The notes under the pieces: generated by a model | Seen by the model: the letters and a program-made list of their open reading frames with translations, nothing else | Database searches by the model: none | Told to the model about the DNA's origin: nothing | Shown here: in pieces, positions 54,560-64,000 of the stretch | Numbering within the stretch: the first letter of the stretch is position 1 | How the letters are laid out: each line of letters opens with the position of its first letter | Source: Prescottella defluvii | GTDB lineage: Bacteria; Actinomycetota; Actinomycetes; Mycobacteriales; Mycobacteriaceae | Reading direction: 5' to 3' | NCBI RefSeq assembly: GCF_000738775.1 | Contig: NZ_JPOC01000009.1 | Span: 1 to 64,000, forward strand | Length of the DNA: 64,000 nt | Made by a program: the position numbers and the translations under genes

Positions 54560-56218
54560 GTGCATCCGAGTCCGCAGCCATCCATGCCGGGTGCGGCGTC
54601 GGGGAGCGGTCTTCGCCCGACGAACCCGCCCCGCACCGACCTGACGGAACTCGCCGACAGGGTCGGCGCCCGGCTCGAATGGGTCGTTTCCGATGGGGCG
54701 GACCGCAGCGGGTCGGTCACGGTCACCGGCGTCGAGTTGCGGGCGCAGTCGGTGCTGGCGGGCGATCTGTTCGCGGCGCTCCCGGGGGCCCGCAATCACG
54801 GCGGCGAGTTCGTGGGCGCGGCGGTCGACGCCGGCGCGGCGGCGGTGTTCACCGACGACGAGGGTCTGGCGCTGGTCACCGAACGGCTGCGTGAATCCGG
54901 AGTTGGCCGTGCGGTGCCGGTGCTGGTGCACCCCGAACCGAGGCGGGTGCTCGGCGAGATCTCGGCGTCGATCTACGGTCGGCCCTCGGAGCGGATGCAG
55001 GTTGTCGGCATCACGGGAACCTCCGGCAAGACGACGACGGCGTATCTGGTGGAGGCGGGTCTCGCGGCCGCCGGTCGCAGCATCGGGTTGGTCGGCACGA
55101 TCGAGACCCGCGTGGCGGGGGATCGGGTGCCGAGCGCGCTCACCACGCCGGAGGCGCCGCAGTTGCACGCGTTGTTCGCGGCGATGCTCGAGCGGGGGAT
55201 CGACACCGTCGTGATGGAGGTGTCGAGTCATGCGCTGGCGCTGGGCCGGGTCGACGGCGTCCGGTTCTCGATCGGTGCGTTCACCAACCTGTCGCAGGAC
55301 CATCTCGACTTCCATCGCGACTTCGACGACTACTTCACCGCGAAGAGTCGGCTGTTCGCACAGGATTCGACGGTTCGTGCGGAGCGCGCGGTGATCTGCA
55401 CCGACGACCAGTGGGGCGGCCGGATGGCGGACATCGCCCGTCGCGCGCACCCCGGCCGGCCCGACGCCGTCACCACCGTCGCGACCCGCGGGCCGGGTGA
55501 CTGGACGGCGGGGCAGGCGCGCGCGGTGCCGTCGGGCAGCCAGGAATTCATGCTCACCGGGCCGGACGGGGCGGCGCGCGCCGTGTCGTTGCGGCTGCCC
55601 GGTCAGTACAACGTCGCGAATGCGGTGCTGGCCGTGGCGGTCTGCGCCGCGGCGGGCGCGGACGTGGACGCGGCGATCGAGGGAATCGGCGGTGTGGACG
55701 TGCCGGGCCGTGTGCAGCGGGTCGAGCGCGGGCAGGACTTCCTGGCCGTTGTCGACTACGCGCACAAGCCGGCCGCGGTCGAGGCTGTGATCGCGACGCT
55801 GCGGGGGCAGACGGACGGTCGGATCGCGGTCGTCGTCGGCGCCGGCGGCGACCGTGACACCGGGAAACGAGCCCTGATGGGTGAGGCCGGGGCCCGCGGC
55901 GCGGACCTGTTGGTGATCACCGACGACAATCCGCGCACCGAAGACCCGGCCACCATCCGGGCGGCGCTGACGGAGGGTGCGTTGTCGGTTCCGGTGGCCG
56001 AGCGCGGTGAGGTGCTCGAGATCGGAGACCGCGGTGAGGCCATCGCCGCCGCGGTCCGTTGGGCCCGCTCCGGCGACGTGGTCCTCGTGGCCGGCAAGGG
56101 CCACGAGACCGGCCAGGAAATCCATGGGGTGAAGTACCCATTCGACGACCGCGAGGTTCTGGGAGAGGCGATCGATCGGATCGTCTCCGAGGACCCTGCA
56201 CACGGAGGAAACGCATGA
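54560..56218 (+). CDS. murE: UDP-MurNAc-L-Ala-D-Glu:meso-diaminopimelate ligase
   Basis: The 552-residue ATP-dependent ligase adds the third residue to the stem peptide. The P-loop GTSGKTTT has Lys157. DNPR at 456-459 marks meso-DAP specificity. TNLSQDHLDFHRDFDDYF and the C-terminal GKGHETGQE are further Mur motifs. GTG at 54560 is used; ATG at 54584 is a possible shorter start. A 186-base gap separates it from ftsI, the largest gap within the operon after mraZ-rsmH, and could hold a promoter. Confidence 0.94.
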   Translation: MHPSPQPSMPGAASGSGLRPTNPPRTDLTELADRVGARLEWVVSDGADRSGSVTVTGVELRAQSVLAGDLFAALPGARNHGGEFVGAAVDAGAAAVFTDDEGLALVTERLRESGVGRAVPVLVHPEPRRVLGEISASIYGRPSERMQVVGITGTSGKTTTAYLVEAGLAAAGRSIGLVGTIETRVAGDRVPSALTTPEAPQLHALFAAMLERGIDTVVMEVSSHALALGRVDGVRFSIGAFTNLSQDHLDFHRDFDDYFTAKSRLFAQDSTVRAERAVICTDDQWGGRMADIARRAHPGRPDAVTTVATRGPGDWTAGQARAVPSGSQEFMLTGPDGAARAVSLRLPGQYNVANAVLAVAVCAAAGADVDAAIEGIGGVDVPGRVQRVERGQDFLAVVDYAHKPAAVEAVIATLRGQTDGRIAVVVGAGGDRDTGKRALMGEAGARGADLLVITDDNPRTEDPATIRAALTEGALSVPVAERGEVLEIGDRGEAIAAAVRWARSGDVVLVAGKGHETGQEIHGVKYPFDDREVLGEAIDRIVSEDPAHGGNA

Positions 56219-57759
56219 TCCCGATGACGCTCGCTCAGATCGCCCAGGCGGTCGGCGGGACGCTCCACGATGTCGACGATCCGTCGGCGACCGTTTCGGG
56301 AACGGTGGAGTTCGATTCCCGCAAGGTCACCCCCGGCGGGTTGTTCCTGGCTTTGCCGGGTGCGACGACCGACGGTCACGACCATGCGGCTGCCGCGGTG
56401 GCGGCCGGTGCGGCGGCCGTGCTGGCGGCCCGTCCGGTCGGTGTCCCGGCGATCGTGGTCGAGCCGCTGGGCGGGTCGGACACCGGTGCGCTGGCGCTCG
56501 AGCACGACACCGACGGATCGGGCGCCGCGGTGCTCGAGGCGCTGGCGAAGCTGGCGCGCGCGAGCGTCGACCGGCTCACCGCCGACTCGGATCTGACGGT
56601 CGTGGGGGTGACGGGGTCGTCGGGCAAGACGTCGACGAAGGATCTGCTGGCGGCGGTGCTGGCGCCGCTCGGTTCGGTCGTGGCGCCGCCCGGTTCCTTC
56701 AACAACGAGCTCGGGCACCCGTGGACGGCCTTGCGGGCCGACGCCGACACCCGCTTCCTCGTTCTGGAGATGTCCGCCCGTGGGCGTGGGCACATCGCGG
56801 CCCTCGCGAAGTCTGCCCCGCCGCGCATCGGGGTGGTCCTCAATGTGGGCACGGCGCATCTCGGCGAGTTCGGCTCCCGTGAGGCGATCGCCGATACCAA
56901 GGGTGAGCTGCCGGCGTCGTTGCCGTCGGCTGCCGAGGGTGGTGTCGCGGTGCTCAACGCCGACGATCCGCTGGTCGCCGCGATGGCGCAGCGGACGCGG
57001 GCTCGTGTGGTCCTGGTGGGTCAGGCCGGTACCGCCGGTGTCCGGGCGACCGACGTGCGGCTCGATGATCAGGCCCGCGCCAGCTTCACCCTGACCGCTG
57101 CGGCCGGCAGCATCCCGGTGACGCTCGCGGTGCACGGCGAGCACCAGGTCGGCAACGCGCTCGCGGCGGCCGCCGTCGCCCTCGAGTGCGGTGCGACGCT
57201 GGACCAGGTCGCCGCGGCGCTCGGTTCCGCGACACCGGTCTCGGCGCGCCGGATGGAGGTCCGCGACCGGGCCGACGGCGTCACTGTCGTCAACGACTCG
57301 TACAACGCGAATCCGGATTCGATGCGGGCGGCCATCAAGGCTCTGGTGTCGATGGCCCGGTCCGGGCGTGGTCCGGCGCGCCGGAGTTGGGCAGTCCTCG
57401 GCGAAATGGCGGAACTCGGACCAGAATCAGTGGTCGAGCACGACGCGATCGGACGGTTCGCGGTGCGCCTGGACGTGACCAAGCTGATCCTCGTCGGACC
57501 GGGCCGTCCCGTCCGCGCGATGTACCAGGGAGCGGTGATGGAAGGTTCTTGGGGTGACGAGGCGGTGCACGTGCCCGACGGTGCGAGCGCGATCGCGCTG
57601 TTGGAGCGGGAACTGCAGGCCGGTGATCTCGTGCTGGTGAAGGCTTCGCAGTCCATCGGCCTGTGGGAGGTGGCGGACGCGGTGCTCGCGGCCCCGGTCA
57701 CCGCCGCCGGCGAGGTCTCCGGTGACGCACGGATCTCCGATTCGGGGGCGCCGCAGTGA
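56215..57759 (+). CDS. murF: UDP-MurNAc-tripeptide:D-alanyl-D-alanine ligase
   Basis: The 514-residue ligase adds D-Ala-D-Ala to complete the UDP-MurNAc-pentapeptide. It has [19 protein letters not shown] in the N-terminal domain, the P-loop GSSGKTST with Lys138, [22 protein letters not shown] and [15 protein letters not shown] at 56215 follows GGAGGAA and overlaps the murE stop (ATGA). The stop overlaps the mraY start. Confidence 0.95.
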   Translation: MIPMTLAQIAQAVGGTLHDVDDPSATVSGTVEFDSRKVTPGGLFLALPGATTDGHDHAAAAVAAGAAAVLAARPVGVPAIVVEPLGGSDTGALALEHDTDGSGAAVLEALAKLARASVDRLTADSDLTVVGVTGSSGKTSTKDLLAAVLAPLGSVVAPPGSFNNELGHPWTALRADADTRFLVLEMSARGRGHIAALAKSAPPRIGVVLNVGTAHLGEFGSREAIADTKGELPASLPSAAEGGVAVLNADDPLVAAMAQRTRARVVLVGQAGTAGVRATDVRLDDQARASFTLTAAAGSIPVTLAVHGEHQVGNALAAAAVALECGATLDQVAAALGSATPVSARRMEVRDRADGVTVVNDSYNANPDSMRAAIKALVSMARSGRGPARRSWAVLGEMAELGPESVVEHDAIGRFAVRLDVTKLILVGPGRPVRAMYQGAVMEGSWGDEAVHVPDGASAIALLERELQAGDLVLVKASQSIGLWEVADAVLAAPVTAAGEVSGDARISDSGAPQ

Positions 57760-58850
57760 GGCAGATTCTGTTCGCCGCGGGTATCGCGCTCGCGGTCTCG
57801 ATCCTGCTGACTCCGATCCTGATCAAGGTCTTCTCTCGGCAGGGTTTCGGGCAGGAGATCCGGGTCGAGGGCCCGGCGAGCCATCAGGCCAAGCGCGGCA
57901 CTCCCACGATGGGTGGCGTCGCGATCCTCGCGGGAATCTGGGCCGGTTACTGGGGCTCGCATCTCATCGGTATCGGCTACGACGCGGAGGGTCCGACGGC
58001 GTCGGGTCTGCTGGTGCTGGGGTTGACGACGGCGCTCGGCGGTGTCGGATTCCTCGACGATTTCATCAAGCTGCGCAAGCAACGCAATCTCGGTCTGAAC
58101 AAGACCGCCAAGCTCGTCGGACAGTTGGTGGCGGCGGTCGCGTTCGGCGTCCTCGCCCTGCAGTTCCGCGACGAGAACGGCCTGACACCGGCGAGCCTGC
58201 AGATTTCCTACGTGCGCGACATCGCGACTGTGGGCATGAACTCGGTCGTCTTCATCTTCTTCGTCTACCTGCTGGTGAGCGCGTGGTCGAACGCGGTGAA
58301 CCTCACCGACGGCCTGGACGGGCTGGCGGCCGGCTCGATGAGCCTCGTGCTCGGCGCCTACGTCATCATCACGTTCTGGCAGTACCGCAACGCGTGCAGC
58401 GGCGGCCCGGGCAGCCTCGGCCCGTCGAAGGGCTGCTACGACGTCCGCGATCCGCTGGACCTGGCGCTGCTGTGCGCGGCCGGCGCCGCGGCGTGTATCG
58501 GCTTTCTCTGGTGGAATGCCAACCCCGCCAAGATCTTCATGGGCGACACCGGTTCGCTCGCGCTCGGCGGCATGCTCGCCGGTCTGTCGATCACCACCCG
58601 CACCGAGCTGCTGATGGTCGTCATCGGCGCGCTGTTCGTCGCGGAGGCCACGTCGGTGGTCGTTCAGGTGGCGGTGTTCCGGTCGAGTCGACGGCGGGTG
58701 TTCCGGATGGCGCCGTTCCACCACCACTTCGAGTTGGGTGGCTGGGCGGAAACCCAGGTGATCATCAGATTCTGGTTGCTCGCCGCGATCGCGTCCGCGA
58801 TCGGTCTGGCCTTGTTCTACAGCGAGTACCTCGCGGCGATCGGGGGTTGA
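57756..58850 (+). CDS. mraY: Phospho-N-acetylmuramoyl-pentapeptide transferase
   Basis: This 364-residue integral membrane enzyme makes lipid I from UDP-MurNAc-pentapeptide and decaprenyl phosphate. It has about ten helices; the active-site aspartates are in GFLDDFIK and [12 protein letters not shown], and the [12 protein letters not shown] loop is diagnostic. GTG at 57756 overlaps murF (GTGA). murD begins two bases after its stop. Confidence 0.96.
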   Translation: MRQILFAAGIALAVSILLTPILIKVFSRQGFGQEIRVEGPASHQAKRGTPTMGGVAILAGIWAGYWGSHLIGIGYDAEGPTASGLLVLGLTTALGGVGFLDDFIKLRKQRNLGLNKTAKLVGQLVAAVAFGVLALQFRDENGLTPASLQISYVRDIATVGMNSVVFIFFVYLLVSAWSNAVNLTDGLDGLAAGSMSLVLGAYVIITFWQYRNACSGGPGSLGPSKGCYDVRDPLDLALLCAAGAAACIGFLWWNANPAKIFMGDTGSLALGGMLAGLSITTRTELLMVVIGALFVAEATSVVVQVAVFRSSRRRVFRMAPFHHHFELGGWAETQVIIRFWLLAAIASAIGLALFYSEYLAAIGG

Positions 58851-58852
58851 CG

Positions 58853-60382
58853 ATGTCGCTCGACGGGACGGGGCACGGCGAGGCAGTGAACATGGGTGAC
58901 CTGGACCGACTGCGGGGCGGGAATGTTCTCGTGGCCGGTGCCGGCATCTCCGGTCGGGCGGTGATCGCGCCGTTGCACGACCTCGGCGCCCGGGTGACGG
59001 TGACCGACACCAACGCGGACGCCCTGGCACGCTGCGGCGAGCTCGGGGCCGCGACGGTTCCGCTCGACGACCTGGTCGCGGACCCGCAGCGGGTGGCCGA
59101 GTTCGCGCTGGTGATCACGAGCCCGGGTTTCCGGCCCGACGCACCCGTGCTGGCGGCCGCTTCGGGCGCGGGCGTCCCCGTCTGGGGCGACATCGAGTTC
59201 TCGTGGCGTGTCGACCGGGCCGGCATGTACGGCCCGCCGCGGCAGTGGCTGGTCGTGACCGGCACCAACGGCAAGACCACGACGACGTCGATGCTGCAGT
59301 CGATCCTCGAGGCCGCGGACATGCCGTCGGCGGCCTGCGGCAACATCGGCCTGCCGGTGCTCGACGCGCTGCGCACACAGGAGCCGCGCGCCGACGTCCT
59401 CGCCGTCGAGTTGTCGTCGTTCCAGCTGCACTGGGCGCCGTCGGTGCGTCCGACGGCGGGTGTCGTGCTCAACATCGCCGAGGACCATCTCGACTGGCAC
59501 GGCGGCATGGCGGGCTACACGGACGCCAAGGCGCACGCACTGTCCGGCGGTGTCGCGGTCGTCGGCCTCGACGATCCGATCGCGGCGACGCTGGTGGGGC
59601 GGCCGCGGGACGGGCGTACCGTCGGCTTCCGGCTCGCCGCGCCGGACGTCGGCGAACTGGGTGTGCGCGGCGGGATGCTGATCGACCGGGCCTTCGCGGA
59701 TTCGGTTCCGCTCGTCCCGGCCGACGAGATCAGTCCGGCGGGACCGGCGGGACTGTGTGACGCGTTGGCGGCGTCGGCGCTGGCCCGTGCGATCGGGGTC
59801 TCCCCGGCGGCGGTGGACGCCGGCTTGCGGGCGCATCGGGTGGGTCCGCACCGTGCGGAGGTCGTCCGCCGGGTCGGTGACGTCACGTTCGTCGACGATT
59901 CCAAGGCCACCAATCCGCATGCGGCGCTGTCGTCGATCGTTGCGCACGACTCGGTGGTGTGGATCGCGGGTGGCCTGCTCAAGGGTGCCCGGGTCGACGA
60001 CCTGGTCGCCGACGTCGCGGACCGCCTGGCCGGTGCGGTGCTCATCGGCCGTGACGCCGACCAGATCGCGGACGCGCTCGCGCGACACGCCCCCGACGTC
60101 CCGGTCGTTCACGTGCGCGCGGGGGACGATGGGCCGGTGGTCGAACCGATCGCCGAAACGGACGTACTCCATCTCGATCTGCCCGCCGCCGATGCGGACA
60201 CCGTGATGGCGGAGGCCGTGCGTGCCGCTGCGGCTCTGGCGGCCCCCGGCGACACCGTGCTGCTCGCGCCCGCCGCCGCATCGCTCGACATGTTCGATTC
60301 GTACGGTCACCGCGGCCGCAGTTTCGCCGCAGCGGTCACGGAACTTCCTGAGATCGAGCCGGGGTCCGGGACCTGCGGATGA
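58853..60382 (+). CDS. murD: UDP-MurNAc-L-alanine:D-glutamate ligase
   Basis: The roughly 509-residue ligase adds D-Glu. It has the N-terminal Rossmann-like [17 protein letters not shown], the P-loop GTNGKTTTT with Lys141, [23 protein letters not shown], and [17 protein letters not shown] at 58853 lies two bases after the mraY stop; ATG at 58892 is an alternative that would still keep the first domain. The stop overlaps ftsW by four bases. Confidence 0.94.
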   Translation: MSLDGTGHGEAVNMGDLDRLRGGNVLVAGAGISGRAVIAPLHDLGARVTVTDTNADALARCGELGAATVPLDDLVADPQRVAEFALVITSPGFRPDAPVLAAASGAGVPVWGDIEFSWRVDRAGMYGPPRQWLVVTGTNGKTTTTSMLQSILEAADMPSAACGNIGLPVLDALRTQEPRADVLAVELSSFQLHWAPSVRPTAGVVLNIAEDHLDWHGGMAGYTDAKAHALSGGVAVVGLDDPIAATLVGRPRDGRTVGFRLAAPDVGELGVRGGMLIDRAFADSVPLVPADEISPAGPAGLCDALAASALARAIGVSPAAVDAGLRAHRVGPHRAEVVRRVGDVTFVDDSKATNPHAALSSIVAHDSVVWIAGGLLKGARVDDLVADVADRLAGAVLIGRDADQIADALARHAPDVPVVHVRAGDDGPVVEPIAETDVLHLDLPAADADTVMAEAVRAAAALAAPGDTVLLAPAAASLDMFDSYGHRGRSFAAAVTELPEIEPGSGTCG

Positions 60383-61845
60383 CGCGAGCCCCCGAGCGCG
60401 CGCCGCGCACCCGAATCGGTGCGTGGCTGGCACGTCCGCTGACGTCGTTCCATCTGGTCGTCACCATCGCGGTCCTGTTGACGGTGCTCGGGTTGGTGAT
60501 GGTGCTGTCGTCGTCGAGTGTCGAGTCGGTGGCGCGGGACGGTTCGGCGTACGGGAAATTCGTCTCGCAGTTGATCTTCTCGACGCTGGGTCTGGTGATC
60601 TTCTACGTCGCGCTGCTGATCCCGATCCGGGTGCTGCGTACGTGGTCGTTGCCGGCGTTCGGGGCTACCGTCGTGATGCTCGTGCTGGTGCTCATTCCGG
60701 GTATCGGCACGCTGTCGCAGGGCACCCGCGGTTGGTTCGTGATCGGTCCGATCTCGCTGCAGCCCTCCGAGCTCGCGAAGATCGCGTTCGCGGTCTGGGG
60801 TGCGCATCTGCTCGCGACGCGGCGTCGGGAGGGCGCCTCGCTCAAGGAGATGCTGATCCCGTTGGTGCCGGCGGCGCTGGTGGTCTTTGTGCTGATCGTG
60901 CTGCAGCCCGACCTCGGGACCACGATCTCGCTCGCGATCATCCTGCTGGCCCTGCTGTGGTTCGCGGGTCTGCCGCTGAAGATCTTCGTCGCGCTGCTCG
61001 TGGCGGGTGGTACGGCGGCGGTGACGCTCGCGTTGACTGCCGGATACCGGTCGGCGCGTGTGCAGTCCTTCCTCAACCCGGACGACGACGCTCAGGGCGC
61101 GGGCTATCAGGCGCGGCAGGCGAAGTACGCGCTCGCCGACGGTGGCCTGTTCGGTGGGGGGCTCGGCCAGAGTCGCGCCAAGTGGAGTTATCTGCCCAAC
61201 GCCCACAACGATTTCATCTTCGCGATCATCGGTGAGGAGCTGGGTTTCATCGGCGCCGGCGCGGTCATCGGACTGTTCGCGCTGTTCGTGTACACGGGTC
61301 TGCGTATCGCGCGACGCTCGGCGGATCCGTTCCTGCAGTTGCTGACCGCGACCGCGACCGCGTGGATCACCGGTCAGGCGTTCATCAACATCGGTTACGT
61401 GGTGGGCATCCTGCCGGTCACCGGTCTGCAGTTGCCGCTGGTGTCGGCGGGTGGCACCTCGACGGCGACCACGCTGTTGATGTTCGGTCTGGTCGCGAAC
61501 GCGGCGCGGCACGAACCGGAGGCCGTCGCCGCCTTGCACAGCGGGCGGGACGGACGGATGTCGCGTCTGCTGAGACTTCCGACACCGGCGGTGTACATCC
61601 CGCCGCGGCCGCGTGGTGCGGCGGTGGTGCGCCGGACGGAGACCCGCAAGGTCCAGCCCGTCCGGGTCGGCCGCGGCAGCGCCTCGGGCGCCTCGGCCGT
61701 GCGGCACGACCAACCCCGACGCCGGCCGTCCGAGGACAGTCGACGAAACAACGAGAAGCGGGGGCACAGCAGCCCCCTGAGGAATCGGGGGCGTGCGGGC
61801 AGTCCGCGCGATCCCCGTCCAGGAGAGCGAGGAACGCGTAGGTGA
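60379..61845 (+). CDS. ftsW: Peptidoglycan glycosyltransferase FtsW
   Basis: The 488-residue SEDS polymerase assembles septal glycan strands with FtsI. It has about ten membrane helices, [12 protein letters not shown] near the first, [49 protein letters not shown] (catalytic region) and [15 protein letters not shown]. The C-terminal 110 residues form a long basic, Arg-rich cytoplasmic tail, typical of actinobacterial FtsW, which binds other divisome proteins. ATG at 60379 overlaps murD and the stop overlaps murG. Confidence 0.95.
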   Translation: MTRAPERAPRTRIGAWLARPLTSFHLVVTIAVLLTVLGLVMVLSSSSVESVARDGSAYGKFVSQLIFSTLGLVIFYVALLIPIRVLRTWSLPAFGATVVMLVLVLIPGIGTLSQGTRGWFVIGPISLQPSELAKIAFAVWGAHLLATRRREGASLKEMLIPLVPAALVVFVLIVLQPDLGTTISLAIILLALLWFAGLPLKIFVALLVAGGTAAVTLALTAGYRSARVQSFLNPDDDAQGAGYQARQAKYALADGGLFGGGLGQSRAKWSYLPNAHNDFIFAIIGEELGFIGAGAVIGLFALFVYTGLRIARRSADPFLQLLTATATAWITGQAFINIGYVVGILPVTGLQLPLVSAGGTSTATTLLMFGLVANAARHEPEAVAALHSGRDGRMSRLLRLPTPAVYIPPRPRGAAVVRRTETRKVQPVRVGRGSASGASAVRHDQPRRRPSEDSRRNNEKRGHSSPLRNRGRAGSPRDPRPGERGTRR

Positions 61846-62978
61846 GCGGCAACAAGACAGGCCTGTCCGTGGTGGTGGCCGGTGGTGGAACGGCCGGGCA
61901 CATCGAGCCGGCGTTGGCTGTTGCGGACGCGATCCGGGCGCTCGACCCGTCGGCGGTGGTGACCGCACTCGGAACCGAACGCGGCCTCGAGACCACGCTG
62001 GTGCCCGAGCGCGGATACCCACTCGAGCTGATCCCGCCGGTTCCGTTGCCCCGCAAGCCCACGATGGATCTGCTGCGTCTGCCGGCCCGCATCCGGCGGT
62101 CCGTCGCGGCCACGCGCGCGGTGCTCGATCGGACCGAGGCGGACGTGATCGTGGGTTTCGGCGGCTATGTCGCGCTGCCCGCGTATCTCGCGGCCGGCCC
62201 GGGCCTGTTGCGACGGCGGCGGCGGATCCCGATCGTGGTCCACGAGGCCAACGCGAGCGCGGGCATCGCGAACAAGATCGGTGCCCGACGTGCCCGCCGG
62301 GTGCTGGCGGCGGTCGCGGGTTCGGGGGTGGCCGCGCGCGGCGCCGCGGATGCCGAGGTGGTGGGCATCCCGGTCCGGTCGTCGATCACCGGACTCGACC
62401 GCGCGGCGTTGCGCGCGCAGGCCCGTGAGCATTTCGGTCTGCCCGCGGACGGCCCCGTGCTGTTGGTGTTCGGCGGCTCGCAGGGCGCCCGGTCACTCAA
62501 CGAGGCAGTTGTCGGCGCCGCCCCACAGTTGGCGGCGGCCGGGATCTCCGTGCTGCACGCGTACGGGCCCAAGAACTCCGTGGACGTCGAGTCGGGCCCC
62601 GACGCTCCGTATGTGGCCGTGCCGTACCTGACGCGGATGGACCTGGCGTACTCGGCGGCGGACGCGGTGATCTGCCGCTCGGGCGCGATGACCGTCGCCG
62701 AGGTGTCGGCTGTGGGTCTTCCCGCCGTCTACGTGCCGTTGCCACATGGAAACGGGGAGCAGGAACTCAATGCCCGGCCGGTCGTCGCCGCCGGAGGTGG
62801 GATGATCGTTCCGGATGCGGAACTGACGCCGCACTACGTGTCGGAGACCGTGGTGCCGTTGCTCGCCGACCGCGCGCGGCTCGACGAGATGGGCCGTGCT
62901 GCGGCCGGTGCAGGCCACCGCAGTGCGGCGGCGGCCGTCGCACAGATCGTTGTCGAAGTAGCAAGGGGAAACCGATGA
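61842..62978 (+). CDS. murG: UDP-GlcNAc:undecaprenyl-PP-MurNAc-pentapeptide GlcNAc transferase
   Basis: The 378-residue GT28 enzyme converts lipid I to lipid II at the inner face of the membrane. The N-terminal GGGTAGH at 14-20, [46 protein letters not shown] and [22 protein letters not shown] are all present. GTG at 61842 overlaps the ftsW stop (GTGA); ATG of murC overlaps its own stop. Confidence 0.96.
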   Translation: MSGNKTGLSVVVAGGGTAGHIEPALAVADAIRALDPSAVVTALGTERGLETTLVPERGYPLELIPPVPLPRKPTMDLLRLPARIRRSVAATRAVLDRTEADVIVGFGGYVALPAYLAAGPGLLRRRRRIPIVVHEANASAGIANKIGARRARRVLAAVAGSGVAARGAADAEVVGIPVRSSITGLDRAALRAQAREHFGLPADGPVLLVFGGSQGARSLNEAVVGAAPQLAAAGISVLHAYGPKNSVDVESGPDAPYVAVPYLTRMDLAYSAADAVICRSGAMTVAEVSAVGLPAVYVPLPHGNGEQELNARPVVAAGGGMIVPDAELTPHYVSETVVPLLADRARLDEMGRAAAGAGHRSAAAAVAQIVVEVARGNR

Positions 62979-64000
62979 GCGAGCAGCTGCCCGCGGGTCT
63001 CGAGCGGGTACACATGGTCGGCATCGGCGGTGCCGGCATGTCCGGCATCGCGCGCATCCTGCTCTCCCGGGGTGGTCAGGTGTCCGGCTCGGATGCGAAG
63101 GAGAGCCGCGGGGTGCTCGCGTTGCGGGCCCGCGGGGCGGTGGTCCGGATCGGACACGATGCCGGCGCTCTCGACCTGCTGCCGGGTGGCCCGACGGTCG
63201 TCGTCACGACGCACGCCGCGATCCCGAAGGACAACCCGGAACTCGTCGAGGCGGCGAGGCGGGGCATTCCGGTGATCCTGCGTCCCGCCGTCCTGGCGTC
63301 GCTGATGCACGGACATCGCACTCTGCTGGTGTCGGGCACGCACGGCAAGACTTCGACGACGTCGATGCTCGTGGTGGCGTTGCAGCACTGTGGATTCGAT
63401 CCGTCCTTCGCGGTCGGCGGTGAACTCAACGAGTCCGGCACCAACGCCCATCACGGCTCTGGTGAGGTCTTCGTCGCCGAGGCCGACGAGAGTGACGGGT
63501 CGCTGCTCCAATACGACCCGGATGTCGTGGTGGTCACCAACATCGAGGCGGACCATCTCGACTTCTTCGGTACCACCGAGGCCTACGTCCAGGTCTTCGA
63601 CGACTTCGTCGCCCGGATCGCGCCGGACGGCCTGCTCGTGGCGTGCCTCGACGATCCCGGTTCGGCGGCGCTCGCCCGGCGAACGGTGGAGTCCGGCAGG
63701 GCGGTGCGGGTCGTCGGCTACGGCACTTCGGAGGCGGCCGCTGCCGCCGGGCCGGTTCCGGTGGGTGTGGAGCTGTCGGACTGGGAGGCGCGGGACGTCG
63801 GGGGAGTGGCGCACGTCCGCTTCGCCGGTGAGTCCGTGACCCGCACGCTGCGGTTGGGTGTGCCCGGAAAGCACATGGCGCTCAACGCGCTTGCTGCGAT
63901 GCTCGCGGGTATGGACGCGGGCGCGTCGGTGGACGAACTGCTCGAGGGGCTGGCCGGTTTCGGTGGGGTCCACCGCCGGTTCCAGCTCACCGGTCGTGAG
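62975..64000 (+). CDS. murC: UDP-MurNAc:L-alanine ligase (partial, runs off the window)
   Basis: The first 342 codons are present and the frame is open at the window edge. MurC adds L-Ala to UDP-MurNAc. It has the N-terminal [19 protein letters not shown], the P-loop [10 protein letters not shown] with Lys125, [26 protein letters not shown], and [16 protein letters not shown] at 62975 follows AAGGGGAA and overlaps the murG stop by four bases (ATGA). The C-terminal domain lies outside the window, where ftsQ and ftsZ are expected. Confidence 0.95.
   Translation, partial: MSEQLPAGLERVHMVGIGGAGMSGIARILLSRGGQVSGSDAKESRGVLALRARGAVVRIGHDAGALDLLPGGPTVVVTTHAAIPKDNPELVEAARRGIPVILRPAVLASLMHGHRTLLVSGTHGKTSTTSMLVVALQHCGFDPSFAVGGELNESGTNAHHGSGEVFVAEADESDGSLLQYDPDVVVVTNIEADHLDFFGTTEAYVQVFDDFVARIAPDGLLVACLDDPGSAALARRTVESGRAVRVVGYGTSEAAAAAGPVPVGVELSDWEARDVGGVAHVRFAGESVTRTLRLGVPGKHMALNALAAMLAGMDAGASVDELLEGLAGFGGVHRRFQLTGRE

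Noticed and set aside
52502-56203. Minus-strand open frame of about 1233 residues antisense to ftsI and murE
   Set aside because: It mirrors two well-supported genes, has His/Arg/Asp-rich low-complexity composition and no recognisable domain.

Overview
The window is a high-GC chromosomal segment of a mycolic-acid-containing actinomycete. Gene content and order follow the Mycobacterium tuberculosis block Rv2206 to Rv2152c almost gene for gene (DUF3043, glycerate kinase, erpA, adoK, asnB, ctaC, ctaF ... qcrCAB-ctaE, trpD ... pimB, fadD15 ... aroG, pknL ... mraZ to murC). Carotenoid genes, PASTA-bearing PknL and the absence of PE/PPE genes point to Rhodococcus/Prescottella or a close relative such as Nocardia rather than to Mycobacterium. 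This is core chromosome: I see no integrase, insertion sequence, phage gene, CRISPR array, tRNA or rRNA.

Region 1 (1-15.4 kb) is central metabolism and respiration: a C-terminally cut DUF3043 gene, a frameshifted glycerate kinase, ErpA, adenosine kinase, glutamine-dependent asparagine synthetase, and the split genes of the cytochrome bc1-aa3 supercomplex (ctaC-ctaF on the plus strand; ctaE-qcrC-qcrA-qcrB on the minus strand). A secreted protein and a carotenoid cleavage oxygenase lie between the two respiratory blocks. trpD follows.

Region 2 (15.4-32 kb) holds an Lrp-type RAM domain, a DEDDh/GIY-YIG nuclease, two tandem NlpC/P60 wall hydrolases (the first behind a c-di-AMP riboswitch), a membrane-anchored HExxH protease, the PIM mannosyltransferase PimB, FadD15, and a conserved but poorly understood run of SRPBCC, SRPBCC, ArsA-like ATPase, CxxCxxCxxC protein, ROK kinase and PlsC acyltransferase. 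It ends with a DUF218 protein, a DUF4436 membrane protein and a GT87 mannosyltransferase.

Region 3 (32-48.3 kb) contains a 3'-5' exoribonuclease, class II DAHP synthase, PknL with its neighbour regulator, and minus-strand carotenoid genes interleaved with lipoglycan genes: idsA2-crtI-mptA-crtB, then GT2, lppM, CruF-like and a second CrtI-like gene. metF is divergent between them.

Region 4 (48.3-64 kb) is the division and cell wall (dcw) cluster. A perfect LexA box lies before an SAV_6107-type HEPN gene, followed by DUF3040, arrays of MraZ-type GTGGG boxes, then mraZ-rsmH-ftsL-ftsI-murE-murF-mraY-murD-ftsW-murG-murC. Most of these genes are coupled by 4-base stop/start overlaps; murC runs off the window.

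Many convergent or terminal gene ends carry near-perfect GC-rich hairpins. Points that deserve a second look are small lesions (glycerate kinase, phytoene synthase, possibly DUF4436), an ArsA-like ATPase with an arginine in its P-loop and no ordinary start codon, the LexA and GTGGG box arrays, and the mixing of carotenoid with mannan/LAM genes.
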